Source: Dehalococcoidales bacterium (GTDB lineage: Bacteria; Chloroflexota; Dehalococcoidia; Dehalococcoidales; UBA3254). From it: DNA of 55,330 nt. The stretch's first letter is position 1. Each line of letters opens with the position of its first letter. The position numbers were made by a program, and so were the translations under genes. Below the pieces are notes generated by a model that did not search any database, had not been told where the DNA came from, and saw only the letters and a program-made list of their open reading frames with translations. The stretch is taken from the NCBI GenBank assembly GCA_016926695.1, contig JAFGOB010000028.1, positions 1-55,330 on the forward strand, written 5' to 3'. This document shows, piece by piece, positions 27,549 through 35,584 of this stretch.

Positions 27549-27635
27549 AGTGTAGTGCCTCATAAACAGCTCTATAAGTAGCTTGAAGCTAAAAGCGTTC
27601 TGAACACTGTAGACTTAATTGACTGTCACTACACT
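27549..27635 (+). mobile_element. MITE-like element, copy A (87 bp)
   Basis: Bounded by perfect 9-bp inverted ends, AGTGTAGTG (27549-27557) and CACTACACT (27627-27635). The interior, including CATAAACAGC, AAGCTAAAAG and TAATTGACTG, is shared with copies at 34744-34829 (inverted) and 45593-45677. No open frame is present, so it would need a transposase from elsewhere. It lies just upstream of the SOS promoter of the mutagenesis cassette. Confidence 0.85.
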
Positions 27636-27750
27636 AGCCTTCATTCCGGAATAATTATATCCTGCCTGCATTACAAGCTGGTTAAGATTAAGTTAACTCT
27701 CTGTAAAAACGGCGTAAAATTATCGGCATCATTCGTAAAGACAAAGGCCC

Positions 27751-27779
27751 TTGACAATAGAACGTTTGTTCTATAAAAT
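27751..27779 (+). promoter_or_regulatory. SOS-regulated promoter with LexA-type box in the spacer
   Basis: TTGACA (27751-27756), 17-bp spacer, TAAAAT (27774-27779). The spacer contains the dyad GAAC-GTTT-GTTC at 27760-27771, which matches the Gram-positive LexA box (GAAC-N4-GTTC). A repressor bound here would block RNA polymerase directly. The imuB-like ATG follows 28 bp later, with GAGAGG at 27796-27801 as ribosome site. Confidence 0.85.
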
Positions 27780-27807
27780 GTAACTACCGGATATTGAGAG
27801 GCGATTT

Positions 27808-28986
27808 ATGAGGATTATGAGCGTTCTGGTACCCCATTTTCCCCTTAAGTGCGAAGCGTTAAGGAGCCCTTCCGTAGAGGGTGTCCCGTCCGTGGTAACC
27901 TATGCGGAGGGATCGCAAAACCTGGTACTGGACTGCTCCGGCAGTCTGAAGGATATCCAGCCGGGCATGACACTTCAGCAGGCCCTTTCCCTGCACGGGG
28001 AACTCAAGCTGGTCTATGCTGATCTACCCTATTATCGCTCCGTTTTCAGTGAACTGCTGGACGGCCTGGCATCGAAGAGCCCTCTGGTTGAGGAATCGGA
28101 CCTGGGCTGCGCTTACCTGGGACTGGACGGGCTCCAGTCGCTTTATCCGGACGATGAGTCCCTTGTGACCGCCGTCAGAGAAGCTGTTCCGGCCGTCTTC
28201 ACGGCACAGATGGGTATAGCTGAAGGCAAATTCCCGGCTTATCTAGCCGCTTTATACAGTACTCCCGGCGGCTACCGCAGCCTGACAGGCGATCCCGGGC
28301 CTTTCCTCAAGGACCTGGACTGCGATGTACTGCCTATCTCATTTAAAAACAAGAGCAAGCTGCGCGAATTCGGAATACGTACCCTGGGGCAGTTGGCCGC
28401 TTTGCCTCCGGGACCGCTCCGCTCCCAGTTCGGCGCTGAAGGCAATAAGATAGTGAATTTGGCCGGGGGCTGTGATTACACCCCCCTTTTCCCTCGCTGC
28501 ACGGAAGAAACAATCGAAGAAAGTACCACGCTCTCTTCCCTGACGGTCTCACTGGAAGCCATCCTGATTATACTGGAGACACTTCTCTCCCGCTCTTTCA
28601 ACAGGGATAGTCTTAAAGGCAGGGGCATCAGCAGCCTTACCCTCTGGACCAGGAGATGGGGTTCAGGACACTGGGAGCAGGAAATCCATTTCAAAGAGCC
28701 TGCCGCGGATATCAAATACATCCTCTCGCGGATTAAGCCGGTACTGGAAAACTGTCCTCAGCCGGGACCGGTTGAACAGGTGGGAATAAAACTGACCGGG
28801 CTGGGTTACCGCAGCAGCCGGCAGAAAAGCCTTTTTTCGGAAGTCAGGGCCAGAGACCATTTGCTGGAGGATATCAGGCATCTGGAAGATAGACTGGGTA
28901 GCCCCCAGGTTTTCAAGATAAAGGAGGTGGAACCTTGGTCCAGGATCCCGGAAAGGCGCTACGCACTGATTCCCTTAAACCGGTAA
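27808..28986 (+). CDS. imuB: ImuB-like, probably inactive Y-family DNA polymerase protein
   Basis: 392 residues with Y-family polymerase layout: palm/fingers (1-200), helix-hairpin-helix-like thumb (FGIRTLGQLAALPPGPLRSQFG, near 194-215) and little-finger region. The acidic residues of active Y polymerases are missing: the first strand reads SVLVPHFPLK where DxD is expected, and CAYLGLDGL stands where SxDE is expected. This is the hallmark of ImuB, a non-catalytic hub that links DnaE2 to the sliding clamp. It heads the SOS cassette; the next gene overlaps its end by 52 bp. Confidence 0.85.
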   Translation: MRIMSVLVPHFPLKCEALRSPSVEGVPSVVTYAEGSQNLVLDCSGSLKDIQPGMTLQQALSLHGELKLVYADLPYYRSVFSELLDGLASKSPLVEESDLGCAYLGLDGLQSLYPDDESLVTAVREAVPAVFTAQMGIAEGKFPAYLAALYSTPGGYRSLTGDPGPFLKDLDCDVLPISFKNKSKLREFGIRTLGQLAALPPGPLRSQFGAEGNKIVNLAGGCDYTPLFPRCTEETIEESTTLSSLTVSLEAILIILETLLSRSFNRDSLKGRGISSLTLWTRRWGSGHWEQEIHFKEPAADIKYILSRIKPVLENCPQPGPVEQVGIKLTGLGYRSSRQKSLFSEVRARDHLLEDIRHLEDRLGSPQVFKIKEVEPWSRIPERRYALIPLNR

Positions 28987-29222
28987 ATATCCCCGGGCTG
29001 GTAGAGGTGGAGGAAGATTCCCGGGGACTACCGGCGACAGTCAGGCTCAAGCGAAAACAGGCCGTCGCTGCCATTGAGGACAGATGGAGAATCGACGATG
29101 AGTGGTGGCGGGGCGAAGAGGCGATCTCGCGGCTCTATATCGCTGTCATTTTCAGCTCCGGTCAGCGGCTGGTCCTGTATAAAGACCTTATCCGGGACTG
29201 CTGGTACCGCCAGAACTGCTAA
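28935..29222 (+). CDS. Small DUF6504-like protein of the mutagenesis cassette
   Basis: 95 residues. The core RWRIDDEWWR followed by SRLYIAVIF, VLYKDLIRDCWY matches my memory of DUF6504 proteins, which occur beside or fused to Y-family polymerase proteins; treat the name as provisional. The TTG start at 28935 has a near-perfect ribosome site AAGGAGGTG (28921-28929), and it lies inside the end of the imuB-like gene. dnaE2 begins 2 bp after its stop. Tight packing implies a part in the same translesion complex. Confidence 0.75.
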   Translation: MVQDPGKALRTDSLKPVNIPGLVEVEEDSRGLPATVRLKRKQAVAAIEDRWRIDDEWWRGEEAISRLYIAVIFSSGQRLVLYKDLIRDCWYRQNC

Positions 29223-29224
29223 CG

Positions 29225-32200
29225 ATGTCTTACGTTGAATTGCACTGCCATAGCTACTATTCTTTTCATGACGGGGCTTCTTCACTGGAAGAGCTCCTGC
29301 TACAGGCCAGGAAACTCGGCTGCCGTGCCCTGGCCTTGACCGATCATGATAACCTGTGCGGGGCCATGCGCTTTGCACACCTCTCCCGCTCGCTGGAAAT
29401 GCAGGGCATAATAGGCGCCGAGATTACACTCAAAGGGGGCAGTCACCTTACCCTTCTGGCACGGGACCGCCCGGGCTACCGCAATCTGTGCCACCTGATA
29501 ACTGCCGCCCACAACTCAGGGGAGCGTGACAGGCCCGAGTTGCCTCCCGCTCTGCTCGGGGAACATGCGGCGGGGCTGGTTGCCCTTTCCGGCTGTCCCG
29601 GCGGAGAACTGGCGCAACTGGCAGCCGGACAGCGTTTCCCTGAAGCTCGCCGCCTGATCAGGCAATACCTGGAGTGGTTCGGCTGCGAAAACTACTACCT
29701 GGAGTTACAGCAAAACCTGGTAAAAGGAGACACCGGGCGCAACAAAAGACTGTTGGGTCTGGCCCGGGAAACAGGCGCTCAGGTGGCAGCCACAGGCAAT
29801 ACCCACTATCACCTGCGCCAGAGATCCCGGCTACAGGACTGTCTGGTCGCCATCCGTCACTGCAAGAGCCTGGATGAAACACACCGGGAACGCCGCCCCA
29901 ACTCCGAGTTCTATCTCCGGACGCCGGCAGAAATGGAAGCCCTCTTCCATGATTGCCCGGAAGCCCTGGACAATACCCTTAAGATAGCGGAGCGCTGCAC
30001 CCTCGACCTCAGCACCGACCTCAGCTACAGCTTCCCGGACTATCCCTCGCCGCCGGGATATACCCCCGACAGCTACCTGGAAAAGCTTTGCCACGAAGCG
30101 GCCCTGAGACGCTACGGCTCCATCACTCAGGACATCAAAGAAAGACTCGACCACGAGTTCCGCCTGGTCCGTAAATACAACCTGGCCGGCTTCCTGCTGC
30201 TCTATCATGAGGTGATCAAGATCGGAAGAGAGGTAATGATAGACCTGGGACTGAGCGATCCCTCTTTGCCTCTGGAAGAGAATCCCCCGGGCAGGGGACG
30301 CGGCTCTTCGGTCGCTTTATTGATAGGTTATCTGATCGGTCTTTCCCATATAGACCCGCTTAAATACGATCTTTCCCTGGAAAGGTTCCTGACCGAGGAC
30401 GGTATGTCCAACGTTCCCGATATCGATCTTGATTTCCCACGCAGTATCAGGAAGGAGCTTATCCTGAGGACCCACCGAAAATGGGGCTGGCAGAATGCCG
30501 TCCTTACCGGCACCATCGCCACCTATATGGTAAAAGGGGCCGTACGAGACCTGGGTAAAGCCCTGGGACTGCCTGAAGCCGAGGTCGATCAGCTCGCTAA
30601 AGAGGTCGACTGGGGCAGCGCTAAAAGCCTTGAGAAGCAGATGAAGAACTCACCCCGCTTCCGGGACAGGATAAACGATCCCGTCTGGAAAGACCTGATC
30701 AGTCTGGCCTGCGAGCTGGACGGTTTTCCCAAGTACCTGGGACAGCACCCCGGCGGAATGGTCATTTCCTCCACTCCCTTAACCGATATTGTACCTGTTC
30801 AAAGAGGGGCCATTGACGGACGCTATGTCTGCCAGTGGGACAAGGACAGTATAGACGATGCGGGCTTTGTCAAGATCGATTTTCTGGCACTGGGAGCCCT
30901 ATCCCAGATCCAGGAAGCCCTGGAACTGATCAAGCAGCGCACCGGTAAAAGAATCGATCTCTCCCGTATCAATTTCGAGGACAGGAAGGTCTACGATATG
31001 CTCTGCCGTGGAGATACCATCGGCATCTTCCAGATAGAATCGGCAGCCCAGATGCAGACTATCACCAGGCTCCGGCCCGCCAACCTGCTGGATATGGCCC
31101 ATGAGGTGGGAGCGGTCAGGCCCGGCGTGGGTGTTAACGGCGGAGTCCAGGAATACCTGGCACGCCGCAGCGGCAAAAAGCCCCTGGTCTACGACCATCC
31201 CCTGGAAAAGCGGGCCCTGGAACGCACCCTGGGCGTGGTGCTTTTCCAGGACCAGGTAAACCAGTTGGCCATAGATGTCGCCGGGTTCGCTCCCAGCGAG
31301 GCCGACCGCCTGCGCCGCGCCTTCGGCAGAAAACACAACGCCGAACTCATCGAACAGTACCGCCAAAAATTTTTTGAAGGGGCTAAAAGCCGAGGAGTGG
31401 AAGCAGATGCCGCCGGCACCATCTTTAAAAAGTTCAACGGCCTGTATATGTTCCCGGAATCGCATGCCTTTGCTTTCGGAGTAACAGCCTACCAGGCCTC
31501 ATGGCTGAAACTATATTTTTCCCTGGAGTTCTTCACGGGTATTTTCAATCAGCAGCCCATGGGCTTTTACAGCCTGGAAACCTTGAAAGAGGACGCCCGC
31601 AGACACAATATCCGGGTGTTGAACCCGGATATCAACCGCAGCCTTGCCAGGTGCACCATCGAAGACGGCGCTCTGCGGCTGGGTCTGTTGAATGTCCTGG
31701 GACTGGGAGCAAACTCAGCCGGTAAGATCGAAGAGAGCAGGGCAAAATACGGGGCCTTCAGGAACATCGGAGAATTTCTGGAACGCAGCGGAGTGATGGA
31801 AGAAGCAGCCTTTAACCTGGCCGGCGCCGGGGCCTTCGATAGCCTTGAACCCAACCGCAGGAAGGTAAAATGGGAGATCGGTCTCAGATACCGTCCGGTG
31901 AATTCTCAACTGCCTCTGCCTCTGCCGGTGGAGCAGGACCTGGTAGAACTGGAGCCGCCCGGCCGCTGGGAAAGCATGAAAGACGAGTACAGCGTGCTCA
32001 ACCTTTTCCCTGCCGGACATATCATGGCCAGCCTGCGGCCGCGTTTTAACCGCAGCGTTCTTTGCAGCAGGGATATTGCGGGACTGGTTGACGGAGCGGA
32101 AATAACCGTTGCCGGGCTGGTAATTCGCCGCCAGAGGCCGCAAGGCAAGGTGGTCTTTATTACCCTGGAGGACGAATTCGGTCACATTCCGCTGATGGTC

Positions 32201-32362
32201 TTCCCCCATATATACGAACGGCATGAACATAAGTTCAAATCGCCCTTCCTGGTGGTGCAGGGCACACTCTCGAGACGTGAAGGTACGCACAATATCGTTG
32301 TATCCCGGGTACAGCCTTTCAACGCTCTTGATAAGCCTCTTCAATCGAAAGACTGGAGATAA
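29225..32362 (+). CDS. dnaE2: Error-prone DNA polymerase III alpha-type subunit (DnaE2)
   Basis: 1045-residue C-family polymerase. The N-terminal PHP domain has ELHCHSYYSFHDGAS and ALTDHDN. The palm carries PDIDLDF (near residue 399) with the two catalytic Asp, and KIDFLALGAL with the third. A helix-hairpin-helix region and an OB fold (ITVAGLVIRRQRPQGKVVF) follow at the C terminus. Length and cassette context point to DnaE2 rather than the replicative DnaE1. Expected to perform SOS-induced translesion synthesis with the ImuB-like protein. No imuA gene is seen here. GC-rich, CTG-rich codon use spans the whole cassette. Confidence 0.92.
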   Translation: MSYVELHCHSYYSFHDGASSLEELLLQARKLGCRALALTDHDNLCGAMRFAHLSRSLEMQGIIGAEITLKGGSHLTLLARDRPGYRNLCHLITAAHNSGERDRPELPPALLGEHAAGLVALSGCPGGELAQLAAGQRFPEARRLIRQYLEWFGCENYYLELQQNLVKGDTGRNKRLLGLARETGAQVAATGNTHYHLRQRSRLQDCLVAIRHCKSLDETHRERRPNSEFYLRTPAEMEALFHDCPEALDNTLKIAERCTLDLSTDLSYSFPDYPSPPGYTPDSYLEKLCHEAALRRYGSITQDIKERLDHEFRLVRKYNLAGFLLLYHEVIKIGREVMIDLGLSDPSLPLEENPPGRGRGSSVALLIGYLIGLSHIDPLKYDLSLERFLTEDGMSNVPDIDLDFPRSIRKELILRTHRKWGWQNAVLTGTIATYMVKGAVRDLGKALGLPEAEVDQLAKEVDWGSAKSLEKQMKNSPRFRDRINDPVWKDLISLACELDGFPKYLGQHPGGMVISSTPLTDIVPVQRGAIDGRYVCQWDKDSIDDAGFVKIDFLALGALSQIQEALELIKQRTGKRIDLSRINFEDRKVYDMLCRGDTIGIFQIESAAQMQTITRLRPANLLDMAHEVGAVRPGVGVNGGVQEYLARRSGKKPLVYDHPLEKRALERTLGVVLFQDQVNQLAIDVAGFAPSEADRLRRAFGRKHNAELIEQYRQKFFEGAKSRGVEADAAGTIFKKFNGLYMFPESHAFAFGVTAYQASWLKLYFSLEFFTGIFNQQPMGFYSLETLKEDARRHNIRVLNPDINRSLARCTIEDGALRLGLLNVLGLGANSAGKIEESRAKYGAFRNIGEFLERSGVMEEAAFNLAGAGAFDSLEPNRRKVKWEIGLRYRPVNSQLPLPLPVEQDLVELEPPGRWESMKDEYSVLNLFPAGHIMASLRPRFNRSVLCSRDIAGLVDGAEITVAGLVIRRQRPQGKVVFITLEDEFGHIPLMVFPHIYERHEHKFKSPFLVVQGTLSRREGTHNIVVSRVQPFNALDKPLQSKDWR

Positions 32363-32419
32363 ATTGATTGCCGCCCGCGTCACCTGCCGGCATTTTTATT
32401 ATTGGCGCTTATCTGCGAT

Positions 32420-33859
32420 CTAATACAGGTAATCCCTCAATTTAGCCTTGTTCTGCGGGTCGCGCAGGATTTTCAGTGCTTTCAACTCTATTTGCCGTAC
32501 CCGTTCGCGGGTTATGCCCATCTCCTGGCTTACTTCTTCTAGTGTCCGGCCTGCTCCGTTATCCAGTCCGAATCTGAGTTCTATAACCTGTTTTTCCCTT
32601 TCCGGCAGGGTATTTATCAACCCTCTGATCTGCTCTCTGAGGAAAGACTGTGTGGCCTCATCCTCAGGTCTTAATATGGACTGGTCTTCGATACAATCGC
32701 TCAACTGGTCATCATCTTCCCCGATAGGAGTTTCCAGCGATACCGGCTCCAGAGATATGGCTTCCAGTAAAGCGTTGACGGCAGGCGTCGTTATTCCCAT
32801 GGACTGGGATAGCTCGTCATTGGTCGGTTTTCTGCCATACTCCTGAAAAAGTTTTTGCCTGGCAGCGGACAGCCTTTTACTGGTATTGACCATATGTACC
32901 GGTAGCCTGATTGTACGGGAACTGTCAGCTATAGCCCGGCTGATTGATTGCCTGATCCACCAGGTGGCATAGGTACTAAATTTAAAGTTCTTCCTGTGGT
33001 CGAACTTCCTCATGGTGCGGATGAGGCCCAGGTTTCCCTCCTGGATCAAATCGGAGAGTGACAGACCCCTCCCGACAAATTTTTTCGCTATGCTGACTAC
33101 AAGGCGCAAGTTCGCCACGATCAGATGGTTGCCGGCTTCAGACGCCCGCTTCCTTATTCTCTGGAAATGCGCGGCGATTTCAGTTTCTTTTTTCTCCAGC
33201 CCTTCTTTGAATTCCTGGCTTCTTACAACATACGTTAAATCTGAAATGGAATGTGTCTGCCCGGCCGGCTTTACTAGAGACCAGTCGATCAGCAAATTGC
33301 TTAAAGAAAGCTGTACCAGGGCCTCTTCTGCTTTTGCCTGGGCCAGGCCGGTTTTACCTGTCACAAAATCAAGTAGTTGTGGATCAAGATACCCATCGAT
33401 AGCCAGGTGTAGTCTGGGATCTTCCGCTTTTTGTGCGATAGTATACTCTTCATTTATTCGGCAATACCGGCTAACTGCTTCAAAGACTCGGCTGGATTTG
33501 ACAAAGCCTTCGATTGCTTCAGACATTATTTCACTTTGCGTAATACCATTTTTATTTTTCGCTGTCAGGTTTTCTTCTACTTGATTTAAGTAATTACCCT
33601 GCTCAATCTGGCTACCCAGCCTTTTTTCTTCCTCTGCATTAAGTTTAGGTGTCTGGCCCATCTCGGACAGGTAAAGATAGACCAGGTTATCCATATCAGC
33701 TACACCCGTAGGAACGCTTCGGGATTCTCCACCTTGCCAGGTTTCTTCCATTTCAGACTCTACATGGTTTGGATTAAGGGGTAAAAGTACTTTATCTCCG
33801 GAGGCATCTTTTTTACTGGTTTGAAATACGCTTTTCTTGATTCTGGTTTTTGTAGTCAT
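32420..33859 (-). CDS. RNA polymerase sigma factor, sigma-70 group 1/2
   Basis: 479 residues. Region 1.2 ([22 protein letters not shown]), a non-conserved insert of about 150 residues, region 2 ([30 protein letters not shown]), region 3, and region 4 with [15 protein letters not shown] and [18 protein letters not shown]. The residues match promoter-recognising primary sigma factors, so SigA/RpoD is likely, although a group 2 paralogue cannot be excluded without the rest of the genome. The ATG at 33859 has GGAGG 5 bases upstream. Convergent with dnaE2 across 57 bp. Confidence 0.92.
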   Translation of the reverse strand: MTTKTRIKKSVFQTSKKDASGDKVLLPLNPNHVESEMEETWQGGESRSVPTGVADMDNLVYLYLSEMGQTPKLNAEEEKRLGSQIEQGNYLNQVEENLTAKNKNGITQSEIMSEAIEGFVKSSRVFEAVSRYCRINEEYTIAQKAEDPRLHLAIDGYLDPQLLDFVTGKTGLAQAKAEEALVQLSLSNLLIDWSLVKPAGQTHSISDLTYVVRSQEFKEGLEKKETEIAAHFQRIRKRASEAGNHLIVANLRLVVSIAKKFVGRGLSLSDLIQEGNLGLIRTMRKFDHRKNFKFSTYATWWIRQSISRAIADSSRTIRLPVHMVNTSKRLSAARQKLFQEYGRKPTNDELSQSMGITTPAVNALLEAISLEPVSLETPIGEDDDQLSDCIEDQSILRPEDEATQSFLREQIRGLINTLPEREKQVIELRFGLDNGAGRTLEEVSQEMGITRERVRQIELKALKILRDPQNKAKLRDYLY

Positions 33860-34048
33860 ATTAACCTCCAAATTGCGTATTCGGACTTGGACCCGTTATA
33901 ACTAAGATACAGGCATCCCGGCTATTGTTGTATCCGTATAGGTACTCAGTAAAACGCTGAAAGTACCGTAATACGGCGCGAAAAATCCCGTAGAAAGAAA
34001 TGCACTGGGCTTAATACATGTTAAGAGTCCAGGAAGAAAGTAGTTATG

Positions 34049-34495
34049 TTAATAGGGTAAAGCTGATGCGTTGATGAAAGTGGACCGGCTGTAATCCGGG
34101 CAGGACTTTAAAGAAGGGCTGATATAGCGTTGCCCCGCTATAACAGCCCGGATTGCTTCGATCAATTCTTCGCAAGGGGATTCTTTAAGAATGTAAGCCA
34201 TAGCTCCCGAGGTCAAGGCAGATACTAAATAGGCTTCATGGTTTTGCAGGGTTAGAATTATTGCACGTGTTTCCGAATTCCTTTCACGAAGCTGGCGGAT
34301 GACCTCCAATCCATTAATCCCGGGCATCACCATGTCCAACACCAAAACGTCAGGTTTTAGATCAGTCACCAGATTTACTGTCTCCAGCCCATCCCCTGCT
34401 TCCCCGATAATATCGAAATCTGACTCGGTATTCAGAAAGGCTTTCAGTCCTTTCCTTACTACCACATGGTCATCCGCCAGCACAATTTTAATCAT
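34049..34495 (-). pseudogene. Truncated NarL-type response regulator (receiver only)
   Basis: 148 residues. The receiver domain is intact, with Asp8-Asp9, phospho-acceptor Asp54 (LVLDMVMPG) and Lys in LKES. It is clearly a paralogue of the regulator at 34905-35555, but the LuxR-type helix-turn-helix is gone and is replaced after about residue 127 by an unrelated 21-residue tail. No HTH remnant was seen in the following 180 bp in any frame. It may be a decayed duplicate or a stand-alone receiver that draws phosphate from the kinase. A nested inverted repeat (34093-34154) sits at the truncation point. Confidence 0.7.
34093..34154. repeat. Nested inverted repeat at the receiver truncation point
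   Basis: The outer arms AATCCGGGC (34093-34101) and GCCCGGATT (34146-34154) are perfect over 9 bp. Inside, TATAGCG (34123-34129) and CGCTATA (34136-34142) form a second 7-bp stem. The structure lies in the codons of the aberrant tail of the truncated regulator. Confidence 0.7.
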
Positions 34496-34743
34496 TACCC
34501 TAACCGATATTCGGATTATCCCCTTTATCTTGTTCTTTTAGTTTTTAAGATTTTTATTTTTCCATCACTGATTAAATTATACGGCGGGTATTCTCTTGTT
34601 TGTTATCCGTAAAGACACGTAAAAAAGCCTGTAAATGCTCGTATACAGTCACGTTTCCCATACGGATTGTTTCGGTTTCAATACCGGAGGAGTATCTGTT
34701 ACGTAATCAATTTTAACACTGATCCGTTTCTAAAGGCATATCG
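34496..34743. other. Intergenic region between tandem response regulators
   Basis: No gene is seen. It would hold any promoter of the truncated receiver gene (minus strand). A MITE-like element and a small palindrome fill the rest of the gap up to 34904. Confidence 0.5.
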
Positions 34744-34829
34744 AGTGTAGTGCCAGTCAATTAGGTTTACAGCTTTCAGCGCGCTTTTAGCTTCTATCTA
34801 CTTTAATGCTGTTTATGAGACGCTACACT
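34744..34829 (-). mobile_element. MITE-like element, copy B (86 bp, inverted)
   Basis: On the plus strand it begins AGTGTAGTGCC and ends GACGCTACACT, an 11-bp inverted repeat with 2 mismatches. Its reverse complement aligns along its length with copies A and C (CTCATAAACAGC, AGAAGCTAAAAGCG, AATTGACTGGCAC). It lies between the full-length and the truncated response regulator genes. Confidence 0.85.
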
Positions 34830-34833
34830 AGCG

Positions 34834-34869
34834 TCTTCCCTTCCTAAAGGAATACGGGAGAAGGATTTT
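34834..34869. repeat. Second copy of the palindrome found after dxs
   Basis: CTTCCCTTCCTAAAGGAA followed by TACGGGAGAAGGATTTTA matches 2425-2462 closely. It abuts MITE copy B. Confidence 0.6.
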
Positions 34870-34904
34870 ATTGAAATGATTGAAACACCCTGTGAATAAC
34901 CGCC

Positions 34905-35555
34905 TCAGGTCTTTCCGGGGATGATGCCGTGCTGAATGGCAAACTGGATTAACTGTGCATGATTGGCCAAATTCAGCTTCCTCATCAGATGGGTCCGGTG
35001 TGTTTCAACCGTCCTGGGGCTGATAAACAAACGTGCTGCAATATCGTTATTGGTGCTGCCCTGGGCAGCCAGTTGCAGTATTTCCAGTTCCCGTGTGGTC
35101 AACTGATCGAAGGGGTCCATGGGTTTCGTTTCAGTCTTCTGAGTATAGGCTTCTATAGCTCTTTCACTCAGCGGCGCGCTCAGGTAGCGGTGCCCTGAAG
35201 AAACTTCTCTTATCGCCCTCACCAGTTCCTCCGGCGGCGATTCTTTCAAAATATACGCCCTGGCCCCGGAACGTAATGCCTCCAGGACATAGGCTTCATT
35301 GCTGTGCATGGACAATACAACAATACCGGTCCCCGGGCTTTTCTTATTCAACTGCCGGGTCACTTCCAGACCGTTAATCCCCGGCATCATCAGATCCAGC
35401 ACAAGGATATCAGGTTTGAGTTCTTCAACCAGTTTAACTGTATCAAGTCCGTCCCCGGCTTCTCCGATAATCTCAAATTCCGGTTCGGCATTCAGCAGTG
35501 CTTTCAGGCCTTTTCTTACCACCTGGTGGTCATCGGATAAAACTATCTTAATCAT
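34905..35555 (-). CDS. NarL/LuxR-family response regulator
   Basis: 216 residues. The receiver (1-120) has phospho-acceptor Asp54 (LVLDLMMPG). The C-terminal LuxR-type helix-turn-helix (about 148-210) reads LTTRELEILQLAAQG, then PRTVETHRTHLMRKL. It starts 29 bp after the stop of the large histidine kinase gene, which has the matching HisKA_3 type, so the two form a pair. Target genes are unknown. Confidence 0.94.
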   Translation of the reverse strand: MIKIVLSDDHQVVRKGLKALLNAEPEFEIIGEAGDGLDTVKLVEELKPDILVLDLMMPGINGLEVTRQLNKKSPGTGIVVLSMHSNEAYVLEALRSGARAYILKESPPEELVRAIREVSSGHRYLSAPLSERAIEAYTQKTETKPMDPFDQLTTRELEILQLAAQGSTNNDIAARLFISPRTVETHRTHLMRKLNLANHAQLIQFAIQHGIIPGKT

Positions 35556-35584
35556 AGCGTCTGGGATTATTATAGCAGGTATTG

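Noticed and set aside
27549..27635. Target-site duplications flanking the MITE-like elements
   Set aside because: Flanks of the three copies were compared; no direct duplication is convincing, so insertion specificity is not claimed.
32420..33871. Longer sigma factor start at a TTG upstream
   Set aside because: The TTG overlaps the GGAGG ribosome site that serves the ATG at 33859.
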